Assembly (NCBI GenBank): GCA_030037185.1
Contig: JASHRR010000099.1
Location: forward strand, 1-5,146
Origin: Xanthobacteraceae bacterium
GTDB lineage: Bacteria; Pseudomonadota; Alphaproteobacteria; Rhizobiales; Xanthobacteraceae
Direction of reading: 5' to 3'
Length of the DNA: 5,146 nucleotides
The notes under the pieces were generated by a model. The model saw nothing but the letters and a program-made list of their open reading frames with translations. It was not told the DNA's origin and made no database searches. The translations under genes were made by a program, and so were the position numbers. The first letter of the stretch is position 1, and each line of letters starts with the position of its first letter. Below are positions 1-5,146 of this stretch, in pieces.

Positions 1-288
1 CTTGTTAGGATTGCGGATCGTGACCGGAACCTCAATGGTCGCATCGAACACCTCGCCCCCGTCCGGCAGCGGTTTATGCGTGTAGCGCCGCACGTAAAGC
101 TTCTGCGTCGCGCGGCTGATGTAGACCGGGACCGGCTCGAGCGCGAGCTTCGCTTCGTTCGCCGCCTCCGATTTGATGAACCCCACGATCGCCGCGACAT
201 CGGCGCGCTCGACAGTCTCACGCTTGCCGAGCAGATAATAATCCTCAACAAATAGCGGTGCCCTTCGTAGGCACCACAGTTCAGGGTA
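1..288 (-). pseudogene. C-terminal fragment of an L,D-transpeptidase-family protein, apparently broken, running off the left edge
   Basis: Reading the minus strand leftward from 288 gives 96 open codons to the window edge. The translation includes DYYLLGKRETVERADV, then VPVYISRATQKLYVRR, then EVFDATIEVPVTIRNPNK at the edge. The 'xVYISRxTxKLYVRR ... EVPVTIRNPNKP' pattern is one I recall from the C-terminal part of rhizobial proteins annotated as L,D-transpeptidases, where it is normally followed by a PIGTH-like stretch that would lie outside the window. L,D-transpeptidases make 3-3 peptidoglycan cross-links in the periplasm, but the catalytic YkuD motif (HxxxxxxxxxSHGC-like) is not in the visible part, so activity cannot be judged. 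The frame has a TAG at 289-291 and no ATG. The first GTG (184-186) would discard the conserved-looking DYYLLGKRE stretch. No signal peptide is encoded upstream in this frame. I therefore infer a gene that has lost or frameshifted its 5' part. The alternative is a sequencing error near 250-290. Confidence 0.5.
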
Positions 289-419
289 CTACCGCGACCC
301 CCAAATCCTGACGGGCCAAACCCGCGCGAACCCCGGCCCGCTTCCCAGCGGCGCTCGCTTCTCCCGTGGTGGGCAGGGGTTCTTGATCCTTCAGCGACCA
401 ATTGCGACCTACGCAGAGC

Positions 420-463
420 GCACCGCCATCACGGTGCTTATCCTCTGGTGTGATGACGATCAC
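420..463. repeat. Two adjacent short inverted repeats in the leader region
   Basis: GCACCG (420-425) pairs with CGGTGC (432-437) around a 6-base loop. GTGAT (450-454) pairs with ATCAC (459-463) around 4 bases. They lie 120-160 bases upstream of the small secreted protein gene. They could be operator half-sites or weak RNA hairpins. No regulator family can be assigned, and short palindromes like these also arise by chance. Confidence 0.3.
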
Positions 464-474
464 GGATCCGCGTA

Positions 475-507
475 TTCGATCCGGGCGAGCCGAACTTTTC
501 GATCCGG
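475..507. repeat. Direct repeat TTCGATCCGG x2
   Basis: The identical 10-mer TTCGATCCGG occurs at 475-484 and 498-507, 23 bp start to start (about two helical turns), 75-108 bases upstream of the secreted-protein start codon. Such spacing suits a protein binding the same face of DNA twice, so this is a candidate operator. I could not recognise a sigma-70 or ECF-type promoter next to it. Confidence 0.35.
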
Positions 508-524
508 CTACTTCACCAATAACA

Positions 525-544
525 GGATGATGAGGCAATCATCC
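525..544 (+). promoter_or_regulatory. Leader hairpin upstream of the small secreted protein gene
   Basis: GGATGAT (525-531) and ATCATCC (538-544) form a perfect 7-bp stem with a 6-base loop (GAGGCA). It ends 25 bases before the ribosome binding site, so it would lie in the 5' UTR if transcription starts further upstream. It could affect mRNA stability or be a DNA operator. The sequence does not decide between these. Confidence 0.35.
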
Positions 545-569
545 GTTTCGGGTTCACTCATCGCGAACT

Positions 570-575
570 AGGAGA
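570..575 (+). promoter_or_regulatory. Ribosome binding site for the small secreted protein
   Basis: AGGAGA, 7 bases before the ATG at 583. This is good Shine-Dalgarno complementarity at near-ideal spacing. It fixes the start of the 147-residue protein and supports the gene being real. Confidence 0.8.
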
Positions 576-582
576 AGCCATC

Positions 583-1026
583 ATGACGAAGCTCATTACA
601 GCCGCGTTCATCGCAAGCGCCAGCCTAGCCGTTACAGCGTCCGCGCAGGCAATGCCAATCGCTCCACTTGGTCAACCCGACGTTGGCGCGGTCATTCAGG
701 TCTTTGGAGGCTGCGGTTGGGACGGCCATCGTGGGCCATTTGGCGGATGCCGCCCGCTCTACAACTGTCCGCCGGGTTGGCACACTGGCCCGTGGGGCCG
801 AGTTTGCACCCCCGTTTATCCGGTGGGGCCAGCCCCGGTTTATCCGGTGGGGCCAGCCCCGGTTTACCCAGTCGGGCCAGCCCCGGTTTACCCAGTCGGG
901 CCACCCCCCCAGCCGGTCTATCCCGGCGGTGACAACGGCCCGCCGGCCGCCGGCCCGGCATGCGGATGCGATGGGCCACCGCAAGGTCCGCCGGTCGGCC
1001 AACCCTGGAGAGGAAGGGGAAGCTGA
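583..1026 (+). CDS. Small secreted Cys/Gly/Pro-rich protein with GCG...GGCRP motif and tandem PVYPVGPA repeats
   Basis: The 147-residue protein has a classic signal peptide: MTK, a hydrophobic stretch to about residue 20, and a probable cleavage after AQA (residue 23). The mature part starts with a Gly/Cys-rich block: G43-C44-G45, H49-x-G-P-x-G-G-C56-R-P, C62, then a second H67-x-G-P-W-G-x-x-C75. This matches the 'GCG ... CRPN' prefix that precedes Pro/Gly-rich repeats in many small exported proteins of Bradyrhizobium and relatives; here it reads CRPL instead of CRPN. Residues 77-108 are four copies of PVYPVGPA (last copy ending in P), followed by a degenerate PVYPGG and a Pro/Gly tail with C127 and C129. 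The six cysteines could form disulfides outside the cytoplasm. No enzymatic motif is visible. A structural or envelope-associated role is possible but unproven. The start is supported by AGGAGA seven bases upstream. A strong hairpin follows the stop by 13 bases. Confidence 0.85.
   Translation: MTKLITAAFIASASLAVTASAQAMPIAPLGQPDVGAVIQVFGGCGWDGHRGPFGGCRPLYNCPPGWHTGPWGRVCTPVYPVGPAPVYPVGPAPVYPVGPAPVYPVGPPPQPVYPGGDNGPPAAGPACGCDGPPQGPPVGQPWRGRGS
811..906 (+). repeat. Four tandem 24-bp repeats encoding PVYPVGPA
   Basis: Units are 811-834, 835-858, 859-882 and 883-906, in frame. Units 1 and 2 share one codon set (TAT CCG GTG GGG); units 3 and 4 share another (TAC CCA GTC GGG). The order is therefore AABB. 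The protein repeats are identical apart from the final residue of unit 4 (P for A). Within each pair the DNA is nearly identical: units 1 and 2 differ in the first codon (CCC/CCG), and units 3 and 4 in the last (GCC/CCC). This suggests recent unit duplication. Confidence 0.9.
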
Positions 1027-1039
1027 ACTGAAATGACAA

Positions 1040-1066
1040 TGGCATGGCGCTGTTCGCGCCATGCCA
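1040..1066 (+). terminator. Perfect 11-bp hairpin after the small secreted protein gene
   Basis: TGGCATGGCGC (1040-1050) pairs perfectly with GCGCCATGCCA (1056-1066) around a 5-base loop (TGTTC). It starts 14 bases after the stop codon. The stem is strong and GC-rich but has no T-tract after it on the plus strand, so it is either a U-tract-poor terminator or a 3'-end stabilising structure. It also covers the ATG at 1061, which would be the most upstream start of the PBP frame and is thereby made implausible as a start. Confidence 0.6.
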
Positions 1067-1230
1067 CCGGCAATGCCCCGGCAGGAGTTTTGCTCAGGTC
1101 TGCGCGGTGACTGGCCGGGCCTATGCGGTCCGACCTTTATTTCATCCGGCTGGCCGCTCCCCACAGCAGTGACGAGGGATGAGACAAGGACGCCGCCGCT
1201 AAAGTTATCGGGATCGAATTTCCCACAGGG

Positions 1231-1247
1231 GCTCTCAAAACGAGAGC
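1231..1247 (+). promoter_or_regulatory. Hairpin in the leader of the PBP gene
   Basis: GCTCTC (1231-1236) and GAGAGC (1242-1247) form a perfect 6-bp stem with loop AAAAC. It ends 14 bases before the Shine-Dalgarno sequence. It could influence ribosome access or mRNA stability. I could not identify a convincing promoter between 1067 and 1230. Confidence 0.35.
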
Positions 1248-1261
1248 TACATAGTGGCGCC

Positions 1262-1268
1262 GAGGAGG
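1262..1268 (+). promoter_or_regulatory. Ribosome binding site for the PBP, with unusual spacing
   Basis: GAGGAGG is the only strong Shine-Dalgarno match before the gene. It is 14 bases from the ATG at 1283, longer than usual. It is only 2 bases from an in-frame GTG at 1271, shorter than usual. The ATG is preferred, but the spacing leaves the start uncertain by four codons. Confidence 0.55.
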
Positions 1269-1282
1269 GAGTGCCTTTCGTC

Positions 1283-4200
1283 ATGGACTCGATTCTCATC
1301 AAAATGTTGGCGACGTTTCTTGCGCTCGCCCAGGTCACCACCCGGCCCGATGCAGTCAAGACACATTTCGATGCCGGGCGCGATCAGGCCGCTGTGACGC
1401 GAATATTGCGGGACGGCTGCGGCCATATGCGCAAGGCATTCGACGTTGAAAACCTCGATCTCGACGATCTTATCAAGACTGCGATGGACGATCCGGACGC
1501 CCTCTCCGAGGAGATCAAGGCGATGCATGGGCTGAAATTCGACAGCCTCCTCGCCGTCTATCGGCAATTCTGCAAGAGCGAGGACGTGAAAGACTCGCCG
1601 GTCGATCTCGGCCAGGTGATTACGTTCTACGACGACGCGGTCGCGGATTTGCCGGATCATACGCGTCTCAAGAACGCCCGCACCGCCGTTGCTGGCGGGG
1701 TGCTCGATGGGCGGGGCGAACGCTTTGCCGACCTTTCCGAAAGCGCTCGGCGCATCTGGGTGCCGTTGAAGGATATTCCGCTGAATGTGCAGAAGGCATT
1801 CATCGCCGCCGAGGACAAGCGCTTCTACGAACATAAGGGCATCGACGAGCGCGGCCTCATTCGCGCGATGGTGTCGAACTTGGCGAGTTCCGGCCGGCCG
1901 CAAGGCGGCTCGACCATCACCCAGCAGGTGGTCAAGAACCTGTTAGTGGGTGATGACGTCACCTACGAGCGCAAGCTGCGCGAGATTATCCTCGCGTCGC
2001 GCCTCGAGCGAACGCTGTCCAAGTCTGAAATCCTTGAGCTTTATCTCAATTCGATCTTTCTCGGCCGCAGCTCCTGGGGGATTGAGCTTGCGGCCCGTAA
2101 CTATTTCGGCAAGCCGGCCTCCGCCTTGACGCTACAGGAAGGCGCCATGCTGGCGGCCATGCCCAAAGGGCCGACTTACTACAACCCGGACCGGCACCCG
2201 GACCGCGCCCGCGAACGGCTCGCCTATGTGCTCGGCCGTATGCAAGAGGATAGCGACGCGGCCACGGCTCCGCCTGATGCCTCCGCGGTCGCGTTGCCGC
2301 AAATGGTCGCGCATGTCCGCACCCAACAGCGCGATTCCGGCTATTACTTCCTTGACTATGTGACGCGGGAGGCCCGCACCTTTGCCGGCATCGGATCGCT
2401 GACAACCGGCGCCACGACGGTCCGCACCACGATCCGGCCGGACTTGCAGCGGGCCACCGAAGTCGCTTTGCAGGAAGGACTCACCCAATACGAAATGCGC
2501 AACCAACGGGTCGAATGGCACGGAGCGGAAGTCAACCTCGCCGACGAGGTGAAGCGCATCCAGGCGGAAACCGCCGCGACCGCGCAAGCCGCGCGTTCCG
2601 CCCCTGATACCAAGCCTACGTCCGCCGCCCTCACCCCCGGGCCCGCTCGAAATGACAGATTTGCGAAATCGCCTGCCGGCACGACTGGCCTCACGCCGGG
2701 CCCGCAATCAGCTGTGCTGGCACCACCGGCCGTCAAAGCCAAGCCGGCCTGGCGGCAGGCTCTCGAAGCCGCGCACCTCCCGCTCTATGACGTGCATTGG
2801 CCGGCCGCAATCGTGCTGTCGAACGGTAGCGGCCGTAACGGTGGTGGCGTCCAGGTCAGGCTCGCAGATGGACGCATCATGCAGCTCGCCTCGGCCTCTC
2901 TTGCCGGCCGCAACGGCCTCAATCTGTACGACGTGGTGTTCGTCAAGGTTACTGACGCCGGAAATGGCCCGGCACGGGCGGAACTGCGGGTGCGGCCGAC
3001 CGTTCAAGGCGCCGCGATCGTTCTCGACAACAACACCGGCGCCATTCTCGCCATGACAGGCGGCTTCTCCTATTCGCTGAGCCAGTTCAACCGTGCCGCC
3101 CAAATGCAACGCCAGCCCGGTTCCACGCTCAAGCCGTTCACCTATCTCGCGGCCCTGCACAACGGTCTCCAACCGAACACGTTGGTACGGGACACCCCTT
3201 TGACGCTGCCCCCGATCAACAACACGTCCAACGCGCGCAAGGATTATTGGACGCCGAAGAATTATGAAGCCGGCGGCGAGAGCATCATGACGCTGCGGCA
3301 CGGGCTGGAAAACTCGGTCAACCTCGTCACCGCCAACCTGCTCAAGGGCGGCATCGCATCCGACCCGCGCGAGAGCCTGTCACGGGTTTGCGAACTCGCC
3401 CTCGACGCGCAGGTCTACCACGAGTGCACTGCCTACTATCCTTTCATCCTCGGCGCCCAGCCGGCCCGGCTCATCGACATGGCGGCATTCTACGCGGCCA
3501 TCGCCACCGAGGGCCGGCGTCCGCAGCCTTACGGCGTCGAAGCCATCGAGCTGAACGGCCGCACTGTCTATACGCATAAGTCCGAAGCGAAATGGCTCGC
3601 CTCCGGCGACCGCCCAGCTTTCTTTCAGCTGCGTACCATGCTGCAAGGTGTGGTGGCGCGCGGCACTGCACGGGCGATCGGGCATTTATCGGGCTATGTG
3701 GGCGGCAAGACCGGCACCAGCGAGGACGAGAACGACGCTTGGTTCATCGGCTTTGACAATGATGTGACGGTCGCCATCTGGGTCGGCTACGACAACGCGG
3801 ACGGGCAGCGGCGCACCCTTGGCGATAGTCAGACCGGTGGACAGGTTGCAGTGCCGATCTTCGAGCCGGTCATCGAGGCCACGTGGGCGAATTACGCCCG
3901 CAAGACGCCGCTCAAGCCACCCTCGGCCGCGGCCGCCAAAGAACTTGCGCCGCTGCCGATCGATCTCAACAGCGGCAATCGCCTTGCACAGCGTCAGCCC
4001 CAGGCGTTCACCGAATACTTCCGCCTCAAGAATGGTCAATTCGCGGATACCCAATATCTTCTGGTATCGGCCAACGAGAGAGTTGCCGCGCGCGATCCGG
4101 GCGATGCCCAGACCTACGCAGGCGGCGCGGTCGGAAGCTACGGCAAGGGTACGTATTCGCCGCCTGGCGCGGGTTATTACCAAAACAACGGCTATTCCTC

Positions 4201-4453
4201 CGGTGGATATTACCACAATGGACAGGGTGGTTATCAGGGCGGCTATTACCCGAACGGCCAGGGGCAGAGCGGCCAGAGTGGCTATTACCAAGCCGGCCAG
4301 GGTAACTCGAATGGCCGGAGAGTTTTCCAGGGTGGCTACGACCAGAACGGCTCCGTTGGAGACTCGCGCTATCCGGAGGATCGGCGCTGGGCCCCGCCGC
4401 GCTTGGTCGATCCGGATGTGCCTTGGCGCCAGCGCCAAGGCGGCTACTGGTGA
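1283..4453 (+). CDS. Bifunctional class A penicillin-binding protein (PBP1A-type glycosyltransferase/transpeptidase) with Gly/Tyr-rich C-terminal tail
   Basis: This 1056-residue enzyme polymerises lipid II into glycan strands (GT51 domain) and cross-links their peptides (transpeptidase domain) on the periplasmic side of the inner membrane. Residues 4-16 are a short hydrophobic segment ending ALA-Q, which could be a signal anchor or a cleaved signal. Residues ~19-150 are a region not found in the textbook PBP1A plan, with C46 and C97. GT51 motifs follow: EDKRFYEHKG with catalytic E177, GGSTITQQ 208-215, RKLRE 230-234 and KSEILELYLN 247-256. An Ala/Pro-rich linker (about 427-490) leads to an OB-like insert from about H498. 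The transpeptidase has STLK with nucleophile S614 and K617, SVN 678-680 and KTGTS 809-813, so both activities look intact. C703 and C715 lie between SVN and KTG. Residues 947-1056 are a Gly/Tyr/Gln/Asn-rich tail ending GGYW. The total is longer than the roughly 800-850 residues typical of PBP1A. The frame is open upstream to 1061, but that part overlaps a hairpin and lacks a ribosome site. GTG 1271 is the alternative start. The gene appears monocistronic. Confidence 0.95.
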   Translation: MDSILIKMLATFLALAQVTTRPDAVKTHFDAGRDQAAVTRILRDGCGHMRKAFDVENLDLDDLIKTAMDDPDALSEEIKAMHGLKFDSLLAVYRQFCKSEDVKDSPVDLGQVITFYDDAVADLPDHTRLKNARTAVAGGVLDGRGERFADLSESARRIWVPLKDIPLNVQKAFIAAEDKRFYEHKGIDERGLIRAMVSNLASSGRPQGGSTITQQVVKNLLVGDDVTYERKLREIILASRLERTLSKSEILELYLNSIFLGRSSWGIELAARNYFGKPASALTLQEGAMLAAMPKGPTYYNPDRHPDRARERLAYVLGRMQEDSDAATAPPDASAVALPQMVAHVRTQQRDSGYYFLDYVTREARTFAGIGSLTTGATTVRTTIRPDLQRATEVALQEGLTQYEMRNQRVEWHGAEVNLADEVKRIQAETAATAQAARSAPDTKPTSAALTPGPARNDRFAKSPAGTTGLTPGPQSAVLAPPAVKAKPAWRQALEAAHLPLYDVHWPAAIVLSNGSGRNGGGVQVRLADGRIMQLASASLAGRNGLNLYDVVFVKVTDAGNGPARAELRVRPTVQGAAIVLDNNTGAILAMTGGFSYSLSQFNRAAQMQRQPGSTLKPFTYLAALHNGLQPNTLVRDTPLTLPPINNTSNARKDYWTPKNYEAGGESIMTLRHGLENSVNLVTANLLKGGIASDPRESLSRVCELALDAQVYHECTAYYPFILGAQPARLIDMAAFYAAIATEGRRPQPYGVEAIELNGRTVYTHKSEAKWLASGDRPAFFQLRTMLQGVVARGTARAIGHLSGYVGGKTGTSEDENDAWFIGFDNDVTVAIWVGYDNADGQRRTLGDSQTGGQVAVPIFEPVIEATWANYARKTPLKPPSAAAAKELAPLPIDLNSGNRLAQRQPQAFTEYFRLKNGQFADTQYLLVSANERVAARDPGDAQTYAGGAVGSYGKGTYSPPGAGYYQNNGYSSGGYYHNGQGGYQGGYYPNGQGQSGQSGYYQAGQGNSNGRRVFQGGYDQNGSVGDSRYPEDRRWAPPRLVDPDVPWRQRQGGYW
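4136..4450 (+). repeat. Low-complexity region encoding the Gly/Tyr/Gln/Asn-rich PBP tail
   Basis: This codes for residues 952-1056 of the PBP. GYY triplets begin at residues 964, 975, 987 and 1000 (spacing 11, 12, 13), separated by N-G-Q-G-type stretches. At DNA level GG(C/T/A)TATTAC recurs at 4172, 4205, 4241 and 4280, and looks like a degenerate tandem duplication. The last ~35 residues are more charged (RYPEDRRW, PWRQRQ). Confidence 0.8.
4420..4441 (+). repeat. 9-bp hairpin overlapping the 3' end of the PBP gene
   Basis: GCCTTGGCG (4420-4428) pairs with CGCCAAGGC (4433-4441) around the loop CCAG, ending 9 bases before the stop codon. No T-run follows. It may be a transcript-end structure placed inside the coding region, or a by-product of encoding PWRQRQGG. 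Confidence 0.4.
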
Positions 4454-5081
4454 GATTGCAGCAATGATCGCAGCGATTCGCGGAAGTTCATACAATCCAG
4501 CCCCGGCTACTTCATGTTGCAAGCCTCGTTGAACTTAGATCGGCTCTCAAGCTTGCCATCTGATGTTGCGTGGCGTCTCGGTCTCTCCGCTGTCATCGAG
4601 GAAACGAGCCGGCCCGCAAATCGTATTGGGCGCGCCGCCGCACCAAGCCCCGCAATGAATTCGCGCCGTCTCATCTGCAATCCTCAAGGCTCAAAATTGG
4701 CGCGTAACAAATCATTGACGATCATTTAACACGCCCCAATCTATGCAACATCGCGCTAATGATATCGCCCTGCGGGAGGCCTGGAAAGGTCGTCGGTTCG
4801 TCGAAGGGCCGGTGGTGCCTGCGGTGCCTCGCGCTCGCGGGCCCATGGGCCGGCTGGGGACCTACGCGGCCGTGCGGTTCAAGACCGCCGATAGAGTTCG
4901 GAAGGGCCCCCGGCATTGGCCACATGCCTCACACTGGGCCGATCTGGCTCGCTGTTCGCGGCACAGGCCCTGCGCACCCTACGGCCCGTTGGGTCGCTTG
5001 GGCGTCCTACATTCAACTCAAGGCTGGCCCCGCGATCGGACCCATGGCGCCCCTCGCTGCCCCATGCTCGATCTTCGCCCA
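4454..5081. other. Intergenic region between convergent genes, no supportable gene
   Basis: About 630 bases. Short open frames exist on both strands, but none has a good ribosome site, a recognisable motif or coding-like codon use. A plus-strand frame stays open from 4708 to the window end, but its third-position bases are not clearly GC-enriched and its translation is not protein-like. Small structures seen: ATCATT repeated at 4711-4716 and 4721-4726 (10 bp apart); GGTGCCT repeated at 4814-4820 and 4823-4829; and a perfect 12-bp palindrome GGCCCATGGGCC at 4840-4851. I saw no intrinsic terminator with a T-tract, no tRNA and no insertion-sequence ends. Confidence 0.6.
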
Positions 5082-5146
5082 TCAATTCATTGGCTTTGCC
5101 GGTTCGCCGACAACCACAAAGCGAGCCCAGAACTTCGGATCAACCC
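5082..5146 (-). CDS. C-terminal end of a probable CHAT-domain protein, running off the right edge
   Basis: Reading leftward from 5144, the minus strand encodes VDPKFWARFVVVGEPAKPMN and stops with TGA at 5084-5082. CHAT-domain proteins (caspase-HetF-associated-with-TPRs, caspase-like peptidase fold), which are often fused to TPR repeats, typically end in a motif like HPFYWAPFVLVGE. The D-P-x-F-W-A-x-F-V-V-V-G-E here fits that ending well. Only 20 codons are visible, so the catalytic His/Cys, any TPR region and the start are all outside the window. The gene is convergent with the PBP gene. The call rests on one short motif. It could also be another protein that happens to end this way. Confidence 0.5.
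   Translation of the reverse strand, partial: VDPKFWARFVVVGEPAKPMN

Noticed and set aside
281..538. 85-codon minus-strand frame upstream of the L,D-transpeptidase fragment, considered as its missing N-terminus
   Set aside because: It is in a different frame, has no signal peptide, and its translation shows no resemblance to a YkuD domain.
383..571. 62-codon plus-strand frame ending at the ribosome site of the secreted protein
   Set aside because: It has a TTG start with no ribosome site, no motif, and the region is full of short repeats. It is more likely leader DNA.
1061..1282. 74-codon N-terminal extension of the PBP from ATG 1061
   Set aside because: The ATG is inside a perfect hairpin, there is no ribosome site before it, the translation is not protein-like, and a hydrophobic N-terminus begins properly at 1283.
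625..1359. Long minus-strand frame across the secreted protein gene
   Set aside because: It is antisense to a gene with a signal peptide and good ribosome site. Its repeats (WPDWVNRG) are just the reverse reading of the PVYPVGPA array.
3686..4522. 278-codon open frame antisense to the PBP 3' part, with a hydrophobic translation
   Set aside because: It lies opposite an intact gene with strong motifs. Its hydrophobicity follows from the complement of Tyr/Asn/Gln/Asp-type codons (NAN becomes NTN), and it has no recognisable motif or credible ribosome site.
4514..4729. 71-codon plus-strand frame after the PBP gene
   Set aside because: No ribosome site, no motif, and codon use unlike the PBP gene.
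4840..4851. 12-bp palindrome GGCCCATGGGCC as a regulatory site
   Set aside because: It stands alone in GC-rich DNA far from any recognised start, so it is not enough to support an operator.
4708..5146. Plus-strand frame open to the right edge, with ATG at 4759
   Set aside because: Third-position GC is not clearly above background, the composition is odd (rich in Gly, Pro, Trp, Cys), there is no ribosome site, and it overlaps the better-supported CHAT-like end on the other strand.

Overview
The window looks like chromosomal DNA of a GC-rich alphaproteobacterium, most likely from the Bradyrhizobium / Rhodopseudomonas / Nitrobacteraceae part of the Hyphomicrobiales (Rhizobiales). The grounds are the base composition, a small secreted protein with the GCG...GPxGGCRP type of motif common in that group, and a class A penicillin-binding protein (PBP) whose N-terminal region resembles what I recall from Bradyrhizobium. 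The taxonomic call is an inference from memory, not a search.

Layout, left to right. (1) Positions 1-288, minus strand: a coding remnant that reads like the C-terminal half of an L,D-transpeptidase-family protein. It has no usable start, has an in-frame stop just upstream, and runs off the left edge. (2) Positions 289-582: no convincing gene, but several short inverted repeats and a 10-base direct repeat lead into a clear ribosome binding site. (3) Positions 583-1026, plus strand: a 147-residue secreted Cys/Gly/Pro-rich protein carrying four tandem copies of an 8-residue PVYPVGPA repeat. (4) Positions 1040-1066: a perfect 11-bp hairpin that probably ends that transcript. (5) Positions 1283-4453, plus strand: the dominant gene, a 1056-residue bifunctional class A PBP. 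All glycosyltransferase (GT51) and transpeptidase motifs are intact. It also has a non-canonical N-terminal region, an Ala/Pro-rich linker, and a Gly/Tyr/Gln/Asn-rich C-terminal tail of about 110 residues. (6) Positions 4454-5081: about 630 bases with no supportable gene. (7) Positions 5082-5146, minus strand: the last 20 codons of a protein whose ending resembles the C-terminus of CHAT-domain (caspase-like) proteins, convergent with the PBP gene.

How it fits together. The PBP makes glycan strands and 4-3 peptide cross-links on the outer face of the inner membrane. The left-edge remnant belongs to a family associated with 3-3 cross-linking, so cell-wall synthesis may be the local theme, although one of the two genes appears broken. 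The small secreted protein lies on the same strand upstream of the PBP, but a strong hairpin and about 255 bases separate them, so they are probably not one tight operon.

I did not find a clearly new biological system. The most unusual items are the PBP's low-complexity tail, its N-terminal region, the repeat structure of the small secreted protein, and the broken L,D-transpeptidase-like fragment.
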